64,000 nucleotides of DNA from Cymodocea nodosa (Eukaryota; Streptophyta; Magnoliopsida; Alismatales; Cymodoceaceae), in assembly GCA_036874045.1 (NCBI GenBank), contig CM072344.1, positions 7,784,501-7,848,500 on the forward strand, written 5' to 3'. The position numbers and the translations under genes are program-made. A model generated the notes under the pieces. That model did no database searches, was not told the DNA's origin, and saw only the letters and a program-made list of their open reading frames with translations. Positions 46,771 to 59,856 of this stretch are shown here, piece by piece (positions within the stretch are counted from its first letter, which is position 1; each line of letters opens with the position of its first letter).

Positions 46771-49026
46771 TTAAGAAAATTTTTTTCTTGGTACCCAATG
46801 TTGTTGAGGACCAAGTTCATTAAACGCATATTTCTTCTTTTTGTTTAAAAACATTTTAACATTATCATTTATATTCTTATTAGTTGTAAGTACTATAGAT
46901 TTATCATTAGCATCATACTTATAGCATTATTGCTCTTATAATCATTCTTTTTGTTTTCAGATGTAGTATAATCAAGACCAAATCGATTTTTATTAGATGT
47001 GAATTTATTTTGGTCATGCTCATACATTTTAGTAAGTTTATACCAAGATTTTGTACTTGTATTTGAATTTTCAGTACATAAAAAATCTTTTTCTACACAA
47101 GAATTTTCAAAATTTTCACATGTAGAATGAGTAATTGGTCTAACACTAGTGTTTTGAATTACATGCTCAGGTTTCTGAATTTTTAGTTTACTACAATTGT
47201 CTGATATTTTTGAAACATTAGAAACTGAATTTTCAGAACAAGAAATAAGATTTCTAGAAACATTAATAGTCATGTTAGAAGTATATTTAGACAAATCACA
47301 TTGATTTATATTATTACTACATGATTCATCCCTTCAATTACCTACTTCTACATATTTATTACCTTGTTTCATGATAAAAGGAATTTTAGTCTTAGATTTA
47401 CTTGAGCTACAACTAATAAATCCTTTATTGGCTTGAGATTCAAGATATTCAGGATAATCAAATCCTAAGCCAAATTTATATGACACTGTAGGGGTACTAG
47501 TTAGTTTGTCTAACTTAGTTTGACTTAAATTCCATTTCTCAATGGTAGAATTTAAATCTAGTTCTCTCATTTTTAATTTATCAATATCTAACTCAAGATC
47601 ATTTATATTTTTTCTCAACATTTTATTTTCAGATTCTATCTTTAATTTTTTAACATTTGTATTCTATATTTGTTCATGCAAGGTGCATTCATTAAATCTA
47701 AATTTATGCAAATCTCTAGCATGATTTTCATTATTACATTTAAACTTTTCTAAAGTAATAGACAGGAAACAATTTTCTTCTTCCACAATGGACAAAGAGC
47801 TTCTGATGTTCTTATTTTCCAATTTACAAACTTTAATTTTTTGTAATAATGCATGATAAATACATAATAATTCATCAAAGTTAAAATCTGAATAACTTTC
47901 AAGATCAAATATTACTTTAGACTCATCTTCCATGAAGCACATATGAGCACCATCTTCTAACTCTTGTTCTTCTTCTGAATGTGAAGATTTTGATGATGAT
48001 TCCTCAGATTCAGACTCTTTAGACGTGTGATCCCAAGTGACCTTCAAAGCCTTTTTCTTGTAAAACTTTTTCTGAGTTTTCTGAGCTGTCTTCTTCTGAT
48101 TTGTCCTACTATGCTTTTCATTTTTCCTTATAGGACAATCTAGAGAAAGATATCTAGGTTTCTTACAGTTGTAACATACATACTTTCTGGATGAAGAATT
48201 CTTGTCATTCAATGATTTTGATGTTGAGGGTTTATCATTTTTGTTCCTTTGCTATTTCCTAGCTTTCCATGCTTTCTTGAATTTCCTAGTCAGCAAAATC
48301 AAATCCTCATCAGAATCAATAGATATATCAGAATCTGAATTAATTTTGAAGACTATTTCTTTTTTAATTTTTAGTTTGTTTTGACTTAGTGATTTATTTA
48401 ATTGAACTTCATAAATTGTTAAATTTCCTATAAGTTCATTCATGGTATAAACATTTAAATCCCGTGATTCCTCAATTGATGTTACTCTCTGAGATCATTT
48501 AGAACTTAGGAATCTGAGAATTTTCCTCACCAAATCCTTCTGTTCAAAATTCTTTCCTAAGCATTTTAAAGAGTTTATGATATCAAGAAATTTGGAAAAC
48601 ATCTCAGAAATACTTTCGTCTTCATGCATCTTAAAGAGTTCATACTTATGAATTAACATGTTTATCTTAATCTCTTTAACTTGAGAAGTACCTTCATGTG
48701 AAACTTCTAATGCATGCCACACCTCATAAGCAAATTTATATGCCGACACTTTACTAAACTATTCATAACTCAATGCACAAAATAAAATATTTAAGCCCTT
48801 AGCATTTAGAGTTTCATTTTCTTTTTAGTAATTGTCCAAGTATTATAAGGGGTAGATAATGGAGTATATGGTTTAGAAATCATGAACCCCACAACTTATG
48901 ATCTATACTTTGAAGAAAAACTGTCATCCTATATTTCCAATATTCAAAATGTATTCCATCAAATAAAGGAGGACGATTAAGATTTTGACCTTTATATAAA
49001 GAAAAATTACCATTTCTAGTAGCCAT
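46771..49026 (-). pseudogene. gag of element F (S2)
   Basis: From ATG 49026 (MATRNGNFSLY). UBN2-type domain (HKYELFKMHEDESISEMFSK), CCHC knuckle CYNCKKPRYLSLDC (His of CCHC replaced by Tyr), acidic linker, coiled-coil tail (NINDLELDIDKLKMRELDLN) and C-terminal FGLGFDYPEY / CENFENSCVEKD region. It ends at TAA 46773-46771. Stops include TAG after AWKARK (about 48251) and TAG after LHEQI (about 47663), both shared with element C. Confidence 0.9.
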
Positions 49027-49210
49027 CTTACCTTAGATTTTTCAACCTATTTGATTTTAAATAGTCTAAAACGATAAAACAATTTGAGCCTTATATCAAG
49101 AAAGTTAAATGTATGCTCAGATATTAATTTCTATTTAAAAACAAGGAAGATAGAATAAGTAATGATATTAAATAAGTTGGTATCGATTTTATATCAAAGA
49201 TTATTAACAA

Positions 49211-49225
49211 AGCTCTGATACTACT
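49211..49225 (-). promoter_or_regulatory. Primer-binding site of element F
   Basis: On minus AAGTAGTATCAGAGC follows the LTR, one base off the tRNA-iMet complement. Confidence 0.88.
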
Positions 49226-50801
49226 TGTAGGATCGTATGGCTACACAAGAGGGGGGTGAATTGTGTTTTTCAACATTTTCGAATATAATTGAAACTTTAA
49301 AAGTCAAAATCAAGTCGAGACACTGTTTTCATAAAATCATTTTTATTCAAGGTTTCAAGTACAATATATAATTCAATTCTCCTCAGAAATTGTAGATGCA
49401 ATTATATATCGATACCATGTTTCATTTATACAATTTTATAACTACAAACAGAGAAAACTAATTTGCAGAATGTAAAACATTTCTCCCTGTTTGAGATCTT
49501 TCTTCTTCTTCTCTTTCTTCTTCAGTAATTCTTTAGTGATGAATATCTATTCTTTCTCTACTTCACCAAATTTGATTTCTTTTGATACTTTAAATCTTCA
49601 ATGACATAAATCTGACCTTTTCTACTTCACTGAATTTTCTTCCTTCTGATACTTCAAATCTTTAGTGACATATATCTTACCTTTCTATGCTTCACTGAAT
49701 TTTGTTCCACTTGAGAGCTTTTCCCCGAAGAGGTGTTTTTGATCCCTAAAAAGATTTTTTTTTTGGTGTGCAAGGATAACTCATTAACGAGAATTCTATG
49801 CCTTTTATATTGTATCTTCATTTCATGCATATCTTCCACGTTCAATCACTACTAGTTTTTCACTTCTTCATGTCTTTTCTTTTTCCTTCATCGAAATACA
49901 CACGTTCTGACCCACGTTTACATTTCGAATTTTCTTTAATCATCAATCCTAGATCTCTGAAAATTTCCTGCAAAATAAACTTTCTCGTCCAAAATCTTTC
50001 ATCAAGTGTAATAAGAAGTTGTTACTTTAATGTTGACTAAATGAGTAACACAAGTAGATATATAACTTAACGTTTCTAACTTAACGAGTTCCTCATGTGC
50101 CAACTTACGTGACAAGTACTGTAGCTAACTCAACGAATTAAGTTTGTGGTGTTACGCTAACTCAACAAACCATCTCTGTGGTGTTACAGATAACTCAACG
50201 AACCATCTCCGTTGTGTTATAGATAACTCAATGAACCAATAATAAATAAATGTTTTTATAATAAGAATTTTATCACATGCAAAAATAACAACTTAAGTTT
50301 TATAACGCTAACCTAACGCGTTGCCTTAGCATTTAATATAGTAACTCAACGCATTTAGTTATGTTAAATTAACGAGTTAAACATGTGCACCTCACGTCAT
50401 ACAATATAACATTCGTAACTTTTAATTCACCATGTGTACAATACTAACTTAACGAGTTTGTCTCTTCTTTTACTCACTAACTTAATGAGTTCTCACATGA
50501 CCTATTTTAACCTTTAAGCCTCTAACTTAACGAGTTGTCTAAACGTGCACTATTCATGATACAGAAAATATAACTTTAAAACATATCATGCTTTTCAATA
50601 AAAACACATGTTAACTTAACGTTTAGTGAAATGAGAAATTAATGCAACGAAACGGCTAGTTATTAACTTAGTATAATTTCAGATCCAATACAAATAAGTA
50701 TTTATATTAGTAAGCTTTTTCTGTATTAATTGATGATTTTATTTTCTTTTCACAAACAATAGTAATTGAGCAAATATGATTATTTTCATTCAGCACACAT
50801 C
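49226..50801 (-). repeat. 5' LTR of element F (S2), start removed by element G
   Basis: 1576 bp matching the other S2 LTRs, ending CGATCCTACA at 49226. The first bases (TGTTGAGTATTTTTG...) are absent because element G begins at 50802. Hairpin and G-box-like array about 50035-50660. Confidence 0.93.
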
Positions 50802-52122
50802 TGTTTGGACCTTATGGCTTACTAGAGGGGGGGTGAATGGTAATAATTTGTTTCTTAGCTATTTAATGGTTGATTAATATAGAGAATTAGCAATCACACG
50901 ATAAAAATAATACACACAGGAATTTTAGGTGGTTCACCACTAATGGCTAGTCCACCCTCAAGGGATACTTGGCCTTCACTAAACTTTCACGAACTTACAA
51001 TCACTTGCTTTAAGGTTAAAGCAAGAACCAACCAAACTGATTGAGCATTCAGGTCGTAGCTCCAACCAATCTTTCTCTGAAGTTTTTGATCCGTGTACTT
51101 CAGTAAAACACTTGCTTGAAAGTATCAGAGTTGAGTATGTGATGAGCTTCTAAAATTGAGTCTGTATATGCTGAAGATGATTTGTTCTCTAAAGCTTTCT
51201 TTTGTTGAGCTTGGTGTAAATATGTGTATGAGCAAAAGGCTATCTAATTCTGTTTCTATGGCTTGCATATATACTAACCATGTGTAACGATCATATTCTT
51301 TTTCCAACGGATGTATTCTATTGTACTTGGTAAGATTTCAGTCCCAAATATGGTAAGTTACCATTCAAGAAGGTATTTCAAGATACCCTTTTGATTTCTT
51401 GAGTTTTTCGGAGGCTTAGCCATGTAACTCTCCGAAAAATACTTGTAACTTACCGAAAAGTCACTTAAGTCTTTCTACCATGTAGGATTTCAGATCGTAC
51501 ATAAGAGCTATCATTCAATCGGATACTTGTAGCTGTAACTTACCGAACTGTTATTTAACTGTTGGATAGTTAGCTACAGTAACCCTCTGAAATCCTTCGT
51601 TAAGTTTCCGACTACTTTATTTAATTTAGCACGTGCATAATAGACTAACTTAAGTTCTAGATGGTTATACTTGTAACTCATCGAAACTGTTCAAAATTTT
51701 GGATAGTTAGCTCCAGTAACTTTCCAATTCTCCTTTTAAGCTTCTGTTTGGATTTCTACACGTGGGAAATTCAATGACTTAAGTTTCGGATAGTTAGCTA
51801 CAGTAACTTTTCAATTCTTCATATATCCATCTTTCTAACTCTCTGAAAGCCTTCTACTTTCGGATAGTTAATTTTCTAACTATCTGATAGTGTTGCAACT
51901 ACTTTATACTACCTTTCGGATATTTAGACTGTTTAACTCACCAAAAATATTTCTCTTCTGGATAGTTAAGCCTGGTAACCTTTTGAAATCCTTTTTATCA
52001 CTTGTAGCACACTTTGAACTGTTTGTATCAACTTCTGCTATCTTGTTGACTGTTAAGCTTGAGAAATACAATTTAAATTCTCACATTGATTTTTGCATTA
52101 TCAAAATCTAGAGGTCCTTTCA
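50802..52122 (-). repeat. 3' LTR of element G (S3)
   Basis: 1321 bp with imperfect terminal inverted repeats TGAAAGGACC (start, 52122) and GGTCCAAACA (end, 50802). It ends like other Sirevirus LTRs (CATTCACCCCCCCTCT...). It contains inverted repeats TTCGGATAGTTA / TAACTTTCCGAA-like around 51410-51960. Coding frames in it are spurious. Confidence 0.9.
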
Positions 52123-52330
52123 ATCTCCCCCTTTTGATAATGGCAAAAACCTTACAATATATTACATGTATTTCTCTCCCTATATATCTATATAGAAAAG
52201 CACATAGAGAATACAGAATAATGAAATTTAGAAAACTCCCCCTATTTTTCTGAGATTACTCCCCCTGAGTTTCTCCCCCTACTTAACTACAGCTTGCTAC
52301 CAAAATATGGTCTTTCTCCCCCTTTTTTGC
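52123..52330 (-). promoter_or_regulatory. Polypurine tract cluster of element G (five copies)
   Basis: On minus, CAAAAGGGGGAGAT abuts the LTR; further AGGGGGAG tracts lie near 52236-52243, 52258-52266, 52272-52280 and 52315-52326. Multiplied tracts of this type are a known Sirevirus mark. 52331-52477 is 3' untranslated. Confidence 0.9.
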
Positions 52331-52477
52331 CAATTGTCAAAAGAAGTGAGAAGTAAGATAATGACTTGGTGGAGCAATTATAGCTGGTTATCAAAAAGAT
52401 GGCTAAGTTGCTGCAAAACAGAGATGTTAGTAGAACAAGCTCCTAGTTGTGAGCTTGGAGAGTAGAGAGATATGAAA

Positions 52478-53866
52478 TTATAAATCATATAAAGAGCAAA
52501 TCCCTAAATTTTGTCTAATATGATTAAATGCAGATTCAGATAATGGTTTGGTGAAAATATCTACAAGTTGTTCTTTAGTAGAGACATATTTTAAGGAAAT
52601 ATGACCTTTTTCAACATGGTCTCTTAGAAAGTGGTGCCTAATCTCGATATGTTTTGCTCTAGAGTGTAGAACTATATTTTTGGAGAGATTGATGGCACTA
52701 TTATTGTCACAGTAAATAGTGGTATTCTGAAATTTAAGCTTATAATTTGCCAAGGTTTGTTGCATCCATAAAATTTGTGCACAACATAGGTCTACTGCCA
52801 TGTATTCAGCTTCAGTGGTGGATAGAGCTATAGAGTTTTGTTTCCTACTGAACCAAGAAACAAGTGAGTGACCAAGTAACTGACATGTCCCACTAGTGCT
52901 TTTTCGATCTGATTTGCATCCTACATAATCTCCATCACTGTATCCTACTAATATCAAATGATTCTGTGAAGAATAAAAAAAGCCAAAATCTTTCGTACCT
53001 TGTAGATATTTAAATATACGTTTAACTACTTTTAAATGTGATACTTTTGGAGAGGCTTGATATCTTGCAAAAGCACAAACACTGAATATTATGTTTGGTC
53101 TACTAGCTGTTAGGTATAGAAGTGATCCAATCATTCCTCTATATTTCTTTTGATCTACTGAATTGCTAGAGATGTCCTTATCAAGTTTTTCATTTGAGTT
53201 CATAAGTGTACTTGCTGCTTTGGATTTATCCATACCAAATTTCAAGAGAATCTCTTTGCAAAATTTTTCTTGATTTAGGAAGATGCCATGCTGAAGTTGA
53301 TGAATTTGTAATCCTAGAAAGAATTTTAATTCTCCCATAAGACTCATCTCAAATTCATTCTTCATTAAGATTTGAAAATCATGACATAGTTTCTCATGTG
53401 TAGCACCAAAAATGATATCATCCACGTAGATCTGAATAATCAACATATGAGAACTTTCTGATTTGATAAATAAAGTGTTATCTATAGTTCCTATGCTAAA
53501 CTGATTCTCAAGAAGGAAACTCTTTAGTTTATCATACCATGCACGTGGTGCTTGCTTCAGACCATAGAGGACTTTATTCAGTTTGTATACATGGTTTGGT
53601 CTTTCTTCATCTTCAAAACCTAGTGGCTGTTCTACATATACTTCTTCTTGTAGAATGCCATTAAGAAAGGCACTTTTAACATCCATCTGATAAAGCTTAA
53701 TTTTCATATTGCTTGCAAAGGCAAGCAACATTCTAATTGCTTCAAGTCTTGCAACAGGTGCAAAAGTTTCTTCATAATCGATTCCTTCTTGCTGGTTGTA
53801 TCCTTGAGCAACAAGTCTAGCTTTATTTCTGATAATACTGCCATTATTATCAAGTTTATTCTTAAA
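52478..53866 (-). pseudogene. pol of element G: RT and RNase H, uninterrupted
   Basis: An open frame of about 460 codons, from the LTR junction to the stop at 52478. [61 protein letters not shown] with both Asp kept. RNase [53 protein letters not shown]. No stop or shift inside, unlike every other copy here. The first seven residues of the open frame come from the element C LTR, so the true part begins [10 protein letters not shown]. The upstream half of pol lies beyond element C, outside the window. Confidence 0.94.
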
Positions 53867-55585
53867 TGTAGGATCATATGGATACACAAGAGGGGGGTGA
53901 ATTGTGTATTTTTAATATTTTCTGATATATAATTGAAACTTTAAAACTCAAAAACAAGTCGAGATATTGTTTTCATAAAATTATTTTTATTCAAGGTTTC
54001 AATTATAATATACAATTCAATTCTCCTCAGAAATTGTAGATGTAATTATAACTCGATACCATGCATCATCTAAATAATTTCATAACTACAAACAGAGAAA
54101 ACTAATTTGCGGAATATAAAACTTTTCTCCCTATTTGAGATCTTTCTTTTTCTTCTTTTTCTTCTTCAGCAATTCTTTAGTGACGAATATCTTGTCTTTC
54201 TCTGCTTCATCGAATTTGCTTTCACTTGATACTTCAAATCTTCAGCGACATAAATTAAACATTTTATGCTTCACTAAATTTTCTTCCACTTGAGAGATTT
54301 TGCCCGAAGAGGTGTTTTTGATCCCTGAAAAAGATTTTTCTTTAGGTGTGTAGGAATGGTTTGATCCTTGAAAAGATTTTTCGTTTTGTGTACAAGGATA
54401 ATTTGATCAACGAGAATTCTATGTCTTTTATACTATATCTTCATTTCATGGATATCCTTCACATATAACCACTACCAGTTTTCCACTTCTCCACGTCTTT
54501 TCTTTTTCCTTCATTGAAACACATGTTCTAACCCACATTTATATTTCGAATTTTCTTTAATCATCAGTCTTGGATCTCTGAAAAATTTCCTGCAAAATAA
54601 ACTTTCTTGTCCAAAAAATTTTCCATCAAGTGTAATAAGAAGTCATTACTTTAATGTTAACTAAATGAGTAACACAAGTATATATATATAACTTAACGTT
54701 TCTAACTTAACGAGTTCCTCATGTGCCAATTCATGTGACTAGTACTGTAGATAACTCAACAAACTAGCTTAACCTTTCTTTCGGAAGGTTAAACGATAAC
54801 TCACCAAAAACAGTTTAAGTTTCGGATAGTTATGGATGTACGTCACCGAAAAACTCTTTATAAAATAAAACTTGTGAGACACGTGTCAAGACTTGAAAAC
54901 ATGACTTAAGTTACCTTTCGGATAGTTACGATTGTAAGTCTCTGAAAAACTCTAACTCACCGATTCAGTAATAAACAAATATTTTTATAATAAGAATTTT
55001 ACTACGTGCAAAAATAACAACTTAAGTTTATAACGCTAACCTAATGCGTTGCCTTAGTCTTCAATATAGCAACTCAACACGTTTAGTTATGTTAACTTAA
55101 CGAGTTAAACATGTGCACCTCACGTGATACAATATAACATTCGTAACTTATAATTTCACCACGTGTATAACACTAACTTAACGAGTTTGTCTCTTCTTTT
55201 ACTCACTAACTTAACGAGTTGTCACGTGACCTATTTTAACCTTTATGCCTCTAACTTAACGAGTTCTTACGTAACCTCTATACAAACAAAACTCTAACTT
55301 AACGAGTTGTCTAAACGTGCACTATTCATGATACAGAAGATATAACTTTAAAACATATCATGCTTTTCAATAAAAACACACGTTAACTTAACGTTTAGCT
55401 AAATGAGAAATTAATGCAATGAAACAACTAGTTATTAACTTCAGATCCAATATAGACAAGTATTTATATCAGTAAGCTTTTTTTGTATTAATTGATGATT
55501 TTAATTTCTTTTCACAAGCAATAGTAATTGAGCAAATACGATTATTTTCATTCAGCACACATCATCAAAACAAAAATACTCAACA
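53867..55585 (-). repeat. 3' LTR of element C (S2)
   Basis: 1719 bp, TGTTGAGTATTTTTG at 55585 to GATCCTACA at 53867. It interrupts RT of element G. Array of CACGTG/TAACTTAACGAGTT and TATCCGAAA repeats at 54650-55420. Confidence 0.95.
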
Positions 55586-55836
55586 ATCTCCCCCTTTTTG
55601 ATGATGACAAAACCATATTAAATCAATTATGACTTAAGCTTATTTCGATTGTTTGTGTAAATTTTACCTCTCAGAACTAAAACTCTCAGATGTCAATAAT
55701 TATATAAGTACCAGTTTTCTAATTATCATTTGTCAAATTACAATAACCATTTAAATAGCATCTCCTTTTATAATATATATATGCAATTAAGATCATAATC
55801 ATCTTTTTATAATATTTCTCCCCCTTTTTGTCATTA
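55586..55836 (-). promoter_or_regulatory. Polypurine tracts of element C
   Basis: AAAAAGGGGGAGAT abuts the LTR (55586-55600); a second AAAAAGGGGGAGAAA is near 55819-55834. 55837-56005 has only AT-rich sequence with a short TA run. Confidence 0.9.
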
Positions 55837-56005
55837 ATCAAAAAGATAATTATAGATAATATATATATATATATAAGAGAATTACAACAACGATTTCTTT
55901 AAACAAGAATAATAATTGAACACATTTACAGAAAAATGTATTGTTCAATGAATCAAACAAGTAATACAAACATTACATTTTGTATTCATAAACAAACAAA
56001 AACAG

Positions 56006-58272
56006 TTATCGACCCCTCCTAAGTATATCACTTATAGCATTACATATTTTATCTCCTAGATGCCTAATATCATTTCTGATGTCGTTAAACACTGAATCTA
56101 AGTTAGGAGGTAGCTGGGTTTGTTGTTCTGCTTGAACTGAATAACTTTGTTGTTGTTGTTATATATGGTTTGTATCAGGTTGTTGTTGTTGTTGTTGTCG
56201 TTGAGGTTTATGTATGGCTTGGAATTTTTGCAAATCTTTGACACTAAATGCTCTCATGCCTTTAGTTTCAGAGGGCCAGTCAGATAAAGTCAATTGGCTT
56301 GCAAGGATTCTACATACAACATCACCATAAAATAACTTTGAACTCATATGCTTTGGTTGAGACATAAAAACATCAAACCAATTTATTTGAATTCTATTCA
56401 GCAAGCCATAAGTTGTATATAAACAGCTTCTGCTGACTTCCAAATTGTGTCCAACTCTCTAAAATAAATTTGCATGGAATATATTTGCAATAAACCTTGC
56501 CTCTACATTCAGATTTTCCATTAATCTCATTTTAGAATATGCATCTGGAATTTTTGATAAAGACTGAATGTTCCATTCCAACTGTCTTATCATGTCCAAT
56601 CTGTTGGTAACAACACCTTCATTCTTTAATCTTAAAACTTCAAAAATTAACTCAGGAGACAATATAAACTCCTATTCATTTATTTGAGTTTTTAGAAAAT
56701 TTCCATTCTTGACCAGATTGCTATAAAAAGCTGCAATAAGCTTTGTGTATTACTTCCATTTCGTTCCTACTGGCAAGAATTTATGAGGCCTTGAAACTGA
56801 AATAGATCTCTTATTTCCATCAAATTTCTGAATTTTATTGGACGAGCATGCAGAATCTGACATGTAATCAGATTATTGTATTTCTGCAATGCTTCATTAG
56901 ATCAAAAATGAATTGCATTACCTTTAATTTTTAATATTGTACACAAAGAAGGTGATACCTGAAGCCGTGATTCAGAGTTTAATTCATCTTCAGGAACCTC
57001 TTCTTCAAAATGAATGTCATGTTGTTCCTCTTCCAAAATATTATCTTGAAGCTGCTTAGGTAAGCTTGATTCTTTAGCTTCAATAGTGTTAGGAACATTG
57101 TCAATATGCTCAACATTCATCTGTTCAGTCTCTATAGAATGTTCAGAGTTCAATTTTTCCACAAATTCTACAGCCGGTGTATCTGTCTGTAATTGTCCAT
57201 TTTGTTCAATAGATAATTCCATTGATTCATGCTGTGAATTCTCAGACTCTGCTTCTATAGATTCTGTAGAAGGCTGGTTAACTTTTAGCTCTTCTGGTGT
57301 CTTAACATTTTCAATATCTGCTACTCCAAACAATTCAGCCTGTGAACTAGTTACTACTTCAACATTGCTAATTATATCTGCAATAACTTGTTCAATGTCA
57401 AGTGCTTGATGCTCTGATTTGTCAATTTCTACATCATCAGGACTTGTACTAATAGAAAAACTTGAGCTCATATTTGACTTGTATTTCTTCTCAAGCTTTC
57501 TAGCAAGGGAAAATAAAGTCTCATTATCTTCATCAGTTTCAGTGTGTTCGGAACTGATGAGTTTATCAGATGCACAATAAGGTACAATGTCTAGACATAC
57601 ATTGTCCTTTGGAAATAAATTTTCATCTGATTTTCCTTTTTCAATAGACTTTGTTTCCTTAGACATAATTTTTCTGACTTTTCTTCTTCTATAACAGTTC
57701 TATTTCTCCTTTTCAAGTATTACTGTTTTCTTTTCAAATTGCTCCATAAAAGTTTTCTGCTTTAATTCTTCTAAGGCACTTTCTATTGTAACGGCCTTTC
57801 AAAGACTGTCAACTTTTGTTTTGTCTATAGCAATATCTTATTCTACTTGTTTTGAATATAAAGGATTAGGGATAGCTGATTCATGCTCTTCCTGAAATGC
57901 ATGTAGTCTTGTATCGTTTATAGGAGTTTGAGGAGTTCTATTTGATGAACCTACACCTTTTTCCAAATATTTTGCATATTGTTCCAAAAATGCAATCTCA
58001 GCACATTTCATTCTGTATTCTCTATCAAATTTACTATGAATACCCATGTATGTAATATTTGCATCAGTATGTTGAAGTTCTTGTCTAACTTCATCGAATA
58101 TATCCTGAGGAAAAAAGTAATCTCTATAAATTTCTGCTAACCTTTTGTCCACTCGAAATATTTTCTTGAACCAAGTACGTGGAACTTCATCATTCTCTAT
58201 TTCTTTTCCTTTTGCATCACTTCTGCTTTTGTCTTTTCCTCTGCCACGACCTTTGTAGAACTTGGAGATCAT
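56006..58272 (-). pseudogene. Post-pol ORF of element C (best preserved copy)
   Basis: ATG 58272 (MISKFYKGRGRGKDKSR) to TAA 56008-56006, about 755 codons. Order: RG-rich basic start; helical region (FRVDKRLAEIYRDYFFPQDI, FLEQYAKYLEKGVGSSNRTP); Lys/Glu-rich helix with stops (about 57837-57670); acidic Ser/Glu/Val-rich middle (57666-56902); frameshift between 56902 and 56662; conserved globular part (MIRQLEWNIQSLSKI, ARFIANIFHANLF, CLYTTYGLLNRIQINWFDVF, LFYGDVVCRILASQ); FSVKDLQKFQ and poly-Q; a TAA within poly-Q; C-terminus LPPNLDSVFNDIRNDIR ... ISDILRRGR. No signal peptide or membrane span. RG and poly-Q parts suggest RNA binding or assembly; this is inference. It lies where Sireviruses carry an envelope-like ORF. 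Confidence 0.78.
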
Positions 58273-59856
58273 CGTCGTAGGTTGTAACAGCAACAAGCGG
58301 GAAAGATTTTCTTGACAAAGTTTACAAGTAACCTAAGTGCCCGTGTAATAAGTGTTTAAATAGGGTTTTTAGGCATATAACTCAACGTGAAGAGATGTCG
58401 GGTTTAGAAATTAAATAAATATTGAATAAAGTTTACTCAATCAAGGTATCCGAAATATTCAAGTATAACTCATTGAGTTAAATAACCTAATGAGTAAAAC
58501 GCTGTCTAGAGGCAGTTTTACACGTTACCTTATCTAACATAATGTCTAGTTAGTACACAACAATTTTCAGATGCTTCCAACTGAAATGTTCCGAAAACAA
58601 CACACATGTTAAACTTAACATTATCTTGAGAACATTGTAAACTATTTGAACATTTTGTCCTTTGAATCTAAAATAGTTTATTTGTCTTTTCAAATTATTT
58701 CATCAAGATTTTAAGAGGACATTAATTCAGATTAACTAAGATTTCTATTCTAAATTATATTAATCTGTTTTCGAAATTGTTAATCCTCCCCCTACAAATA
58801 TACTTCAAATATATTCAATCAAAATACAAAATATACTTGTAGTGACAATAGATGTTAAGTATAACTATACTTTTAAATTTTCTTTTCAGAGACTTCCGTT
58901 ATCCTAACCTCATCAAAAATGATTTCCAGAATCAATTCCTATTGTATATGAATCAAAACACAACTTTGAACTCAATGTGATTAATTCAAGGAGAATAAAA
59001 GAATGTATCTCAAATAAACGTTTTCAAAAGTACTAATGTTGATTTAATAAATCAGTAGTCATATTGGTAGAAACTATATGCGATTCAAAGATATCTATAA
59101 TTAATGAAATAACTTTTTCTTTTCAAAACAGTAAATATTGATAATTTTCTTTAAAAGTTAGTTTGAAAAGCTTAAATAATACAAGTGCTTTCTAATGTAC
59201 CCGTGTAATAAACTTTCAGTCAACAATCTCAGATCTGATTAGGACCTTAGGTTGCCAGATTTAAAGAATCCTTTTTCAGGACAATAATCCTTACATACCT
59301 ATCTACTCAAGTACAAAAGGCTCGTGATCAAACTGATCAATAAACTCTCAATGATTTTCACTTTGTAAGCACTTTTCATTTTAAGCACAGTATATATGTA
59401 TTCCATTAATACAGATGCAATAAAACACAAATCTCATACAATTTTTACTTCTATGATTATACTGAGAATATGAATCAATTTCAATAAGCTTATACTTTTG
59501 ATTAACAGTTTAAGATGAGTTACATATAACTTATTCTACAAGTTTAATCAATTAAGTCAAATTTATGCATGATCATATGCATTTTCCTTGATTCAAAGAA
59601 AATAGTTAATCAAAATTTCAGAATGTCAGAAGTATTTAATGTTTTTCATTTACATTTCCACTTAAAATCATAAAAACCATTAAAATTGATAAACTACTTA
59701 AAATCAATAAGACACTATTATGATTTTACAATAAATACATAGTATCTTAAGCAGTAGTTTTGATATTACTTTAGATATTTATAATAAGTATATAATATCT
59801 ATGAGGTGAACAACATCATCAATAATATTTATCTTTTTATGTGGAGTTTAAGCATT
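58273..59856 (-). promoter_or_regulatory. Post-pol spacer of element C
   Basis: Conserved block at about 59155-59340, purine tract AGGGGGAGGATTAAC near 58800-58785, inverted repeats (58440-58610: ACTCATTAGGTTA / TAACTCAATGAGT) and TATTTAAA at 58362-58355, about 85 bp before the ORF start, at the same offset as in element A. Confidence 0.6.

Larger units (their letters stand above)
42327..50801 (-). mobile_element. Element F: S2 Sirevirus-like retrotransposon, no 3' part
   Basis: On minus: 5' LTR (cut at its start by element G), primer site, gag, pol and part of the post-pol spacer, ending about 42327 against element A. The post-pol ORF and 3' LTR are lost. It is the same family as A/B and C, in inverted orientation to A/B. 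Confidence 0.88.
50802..53866 (-). mobile_element. Element G: third Sirevirus-like family (S3), 3' end
   Basis: 3' LTR, polypurine tracts and the end of pol, cut by element C at 53867; the rest lies beyond the window. It is inserted in the element F LTR after ACATC (50797-50801). Only 356 bp separate pol from the LTR, so this family has no post-pol ORF. Confidence 0.88.

Noticed and set aside
50802-52122. Small ORFs in the S3 LTR (51125-51307, 51890-52111)
   Set aside because: Within an LTR defined by PPT, TG...CA ends and terminal inverted repeats; no known domain.
56006-58272. A true retroviral-type envelope protein
   Set aside because: No signal peptide, hydrophobic span, furin-like site or Cys pattern visible; only its position matches.
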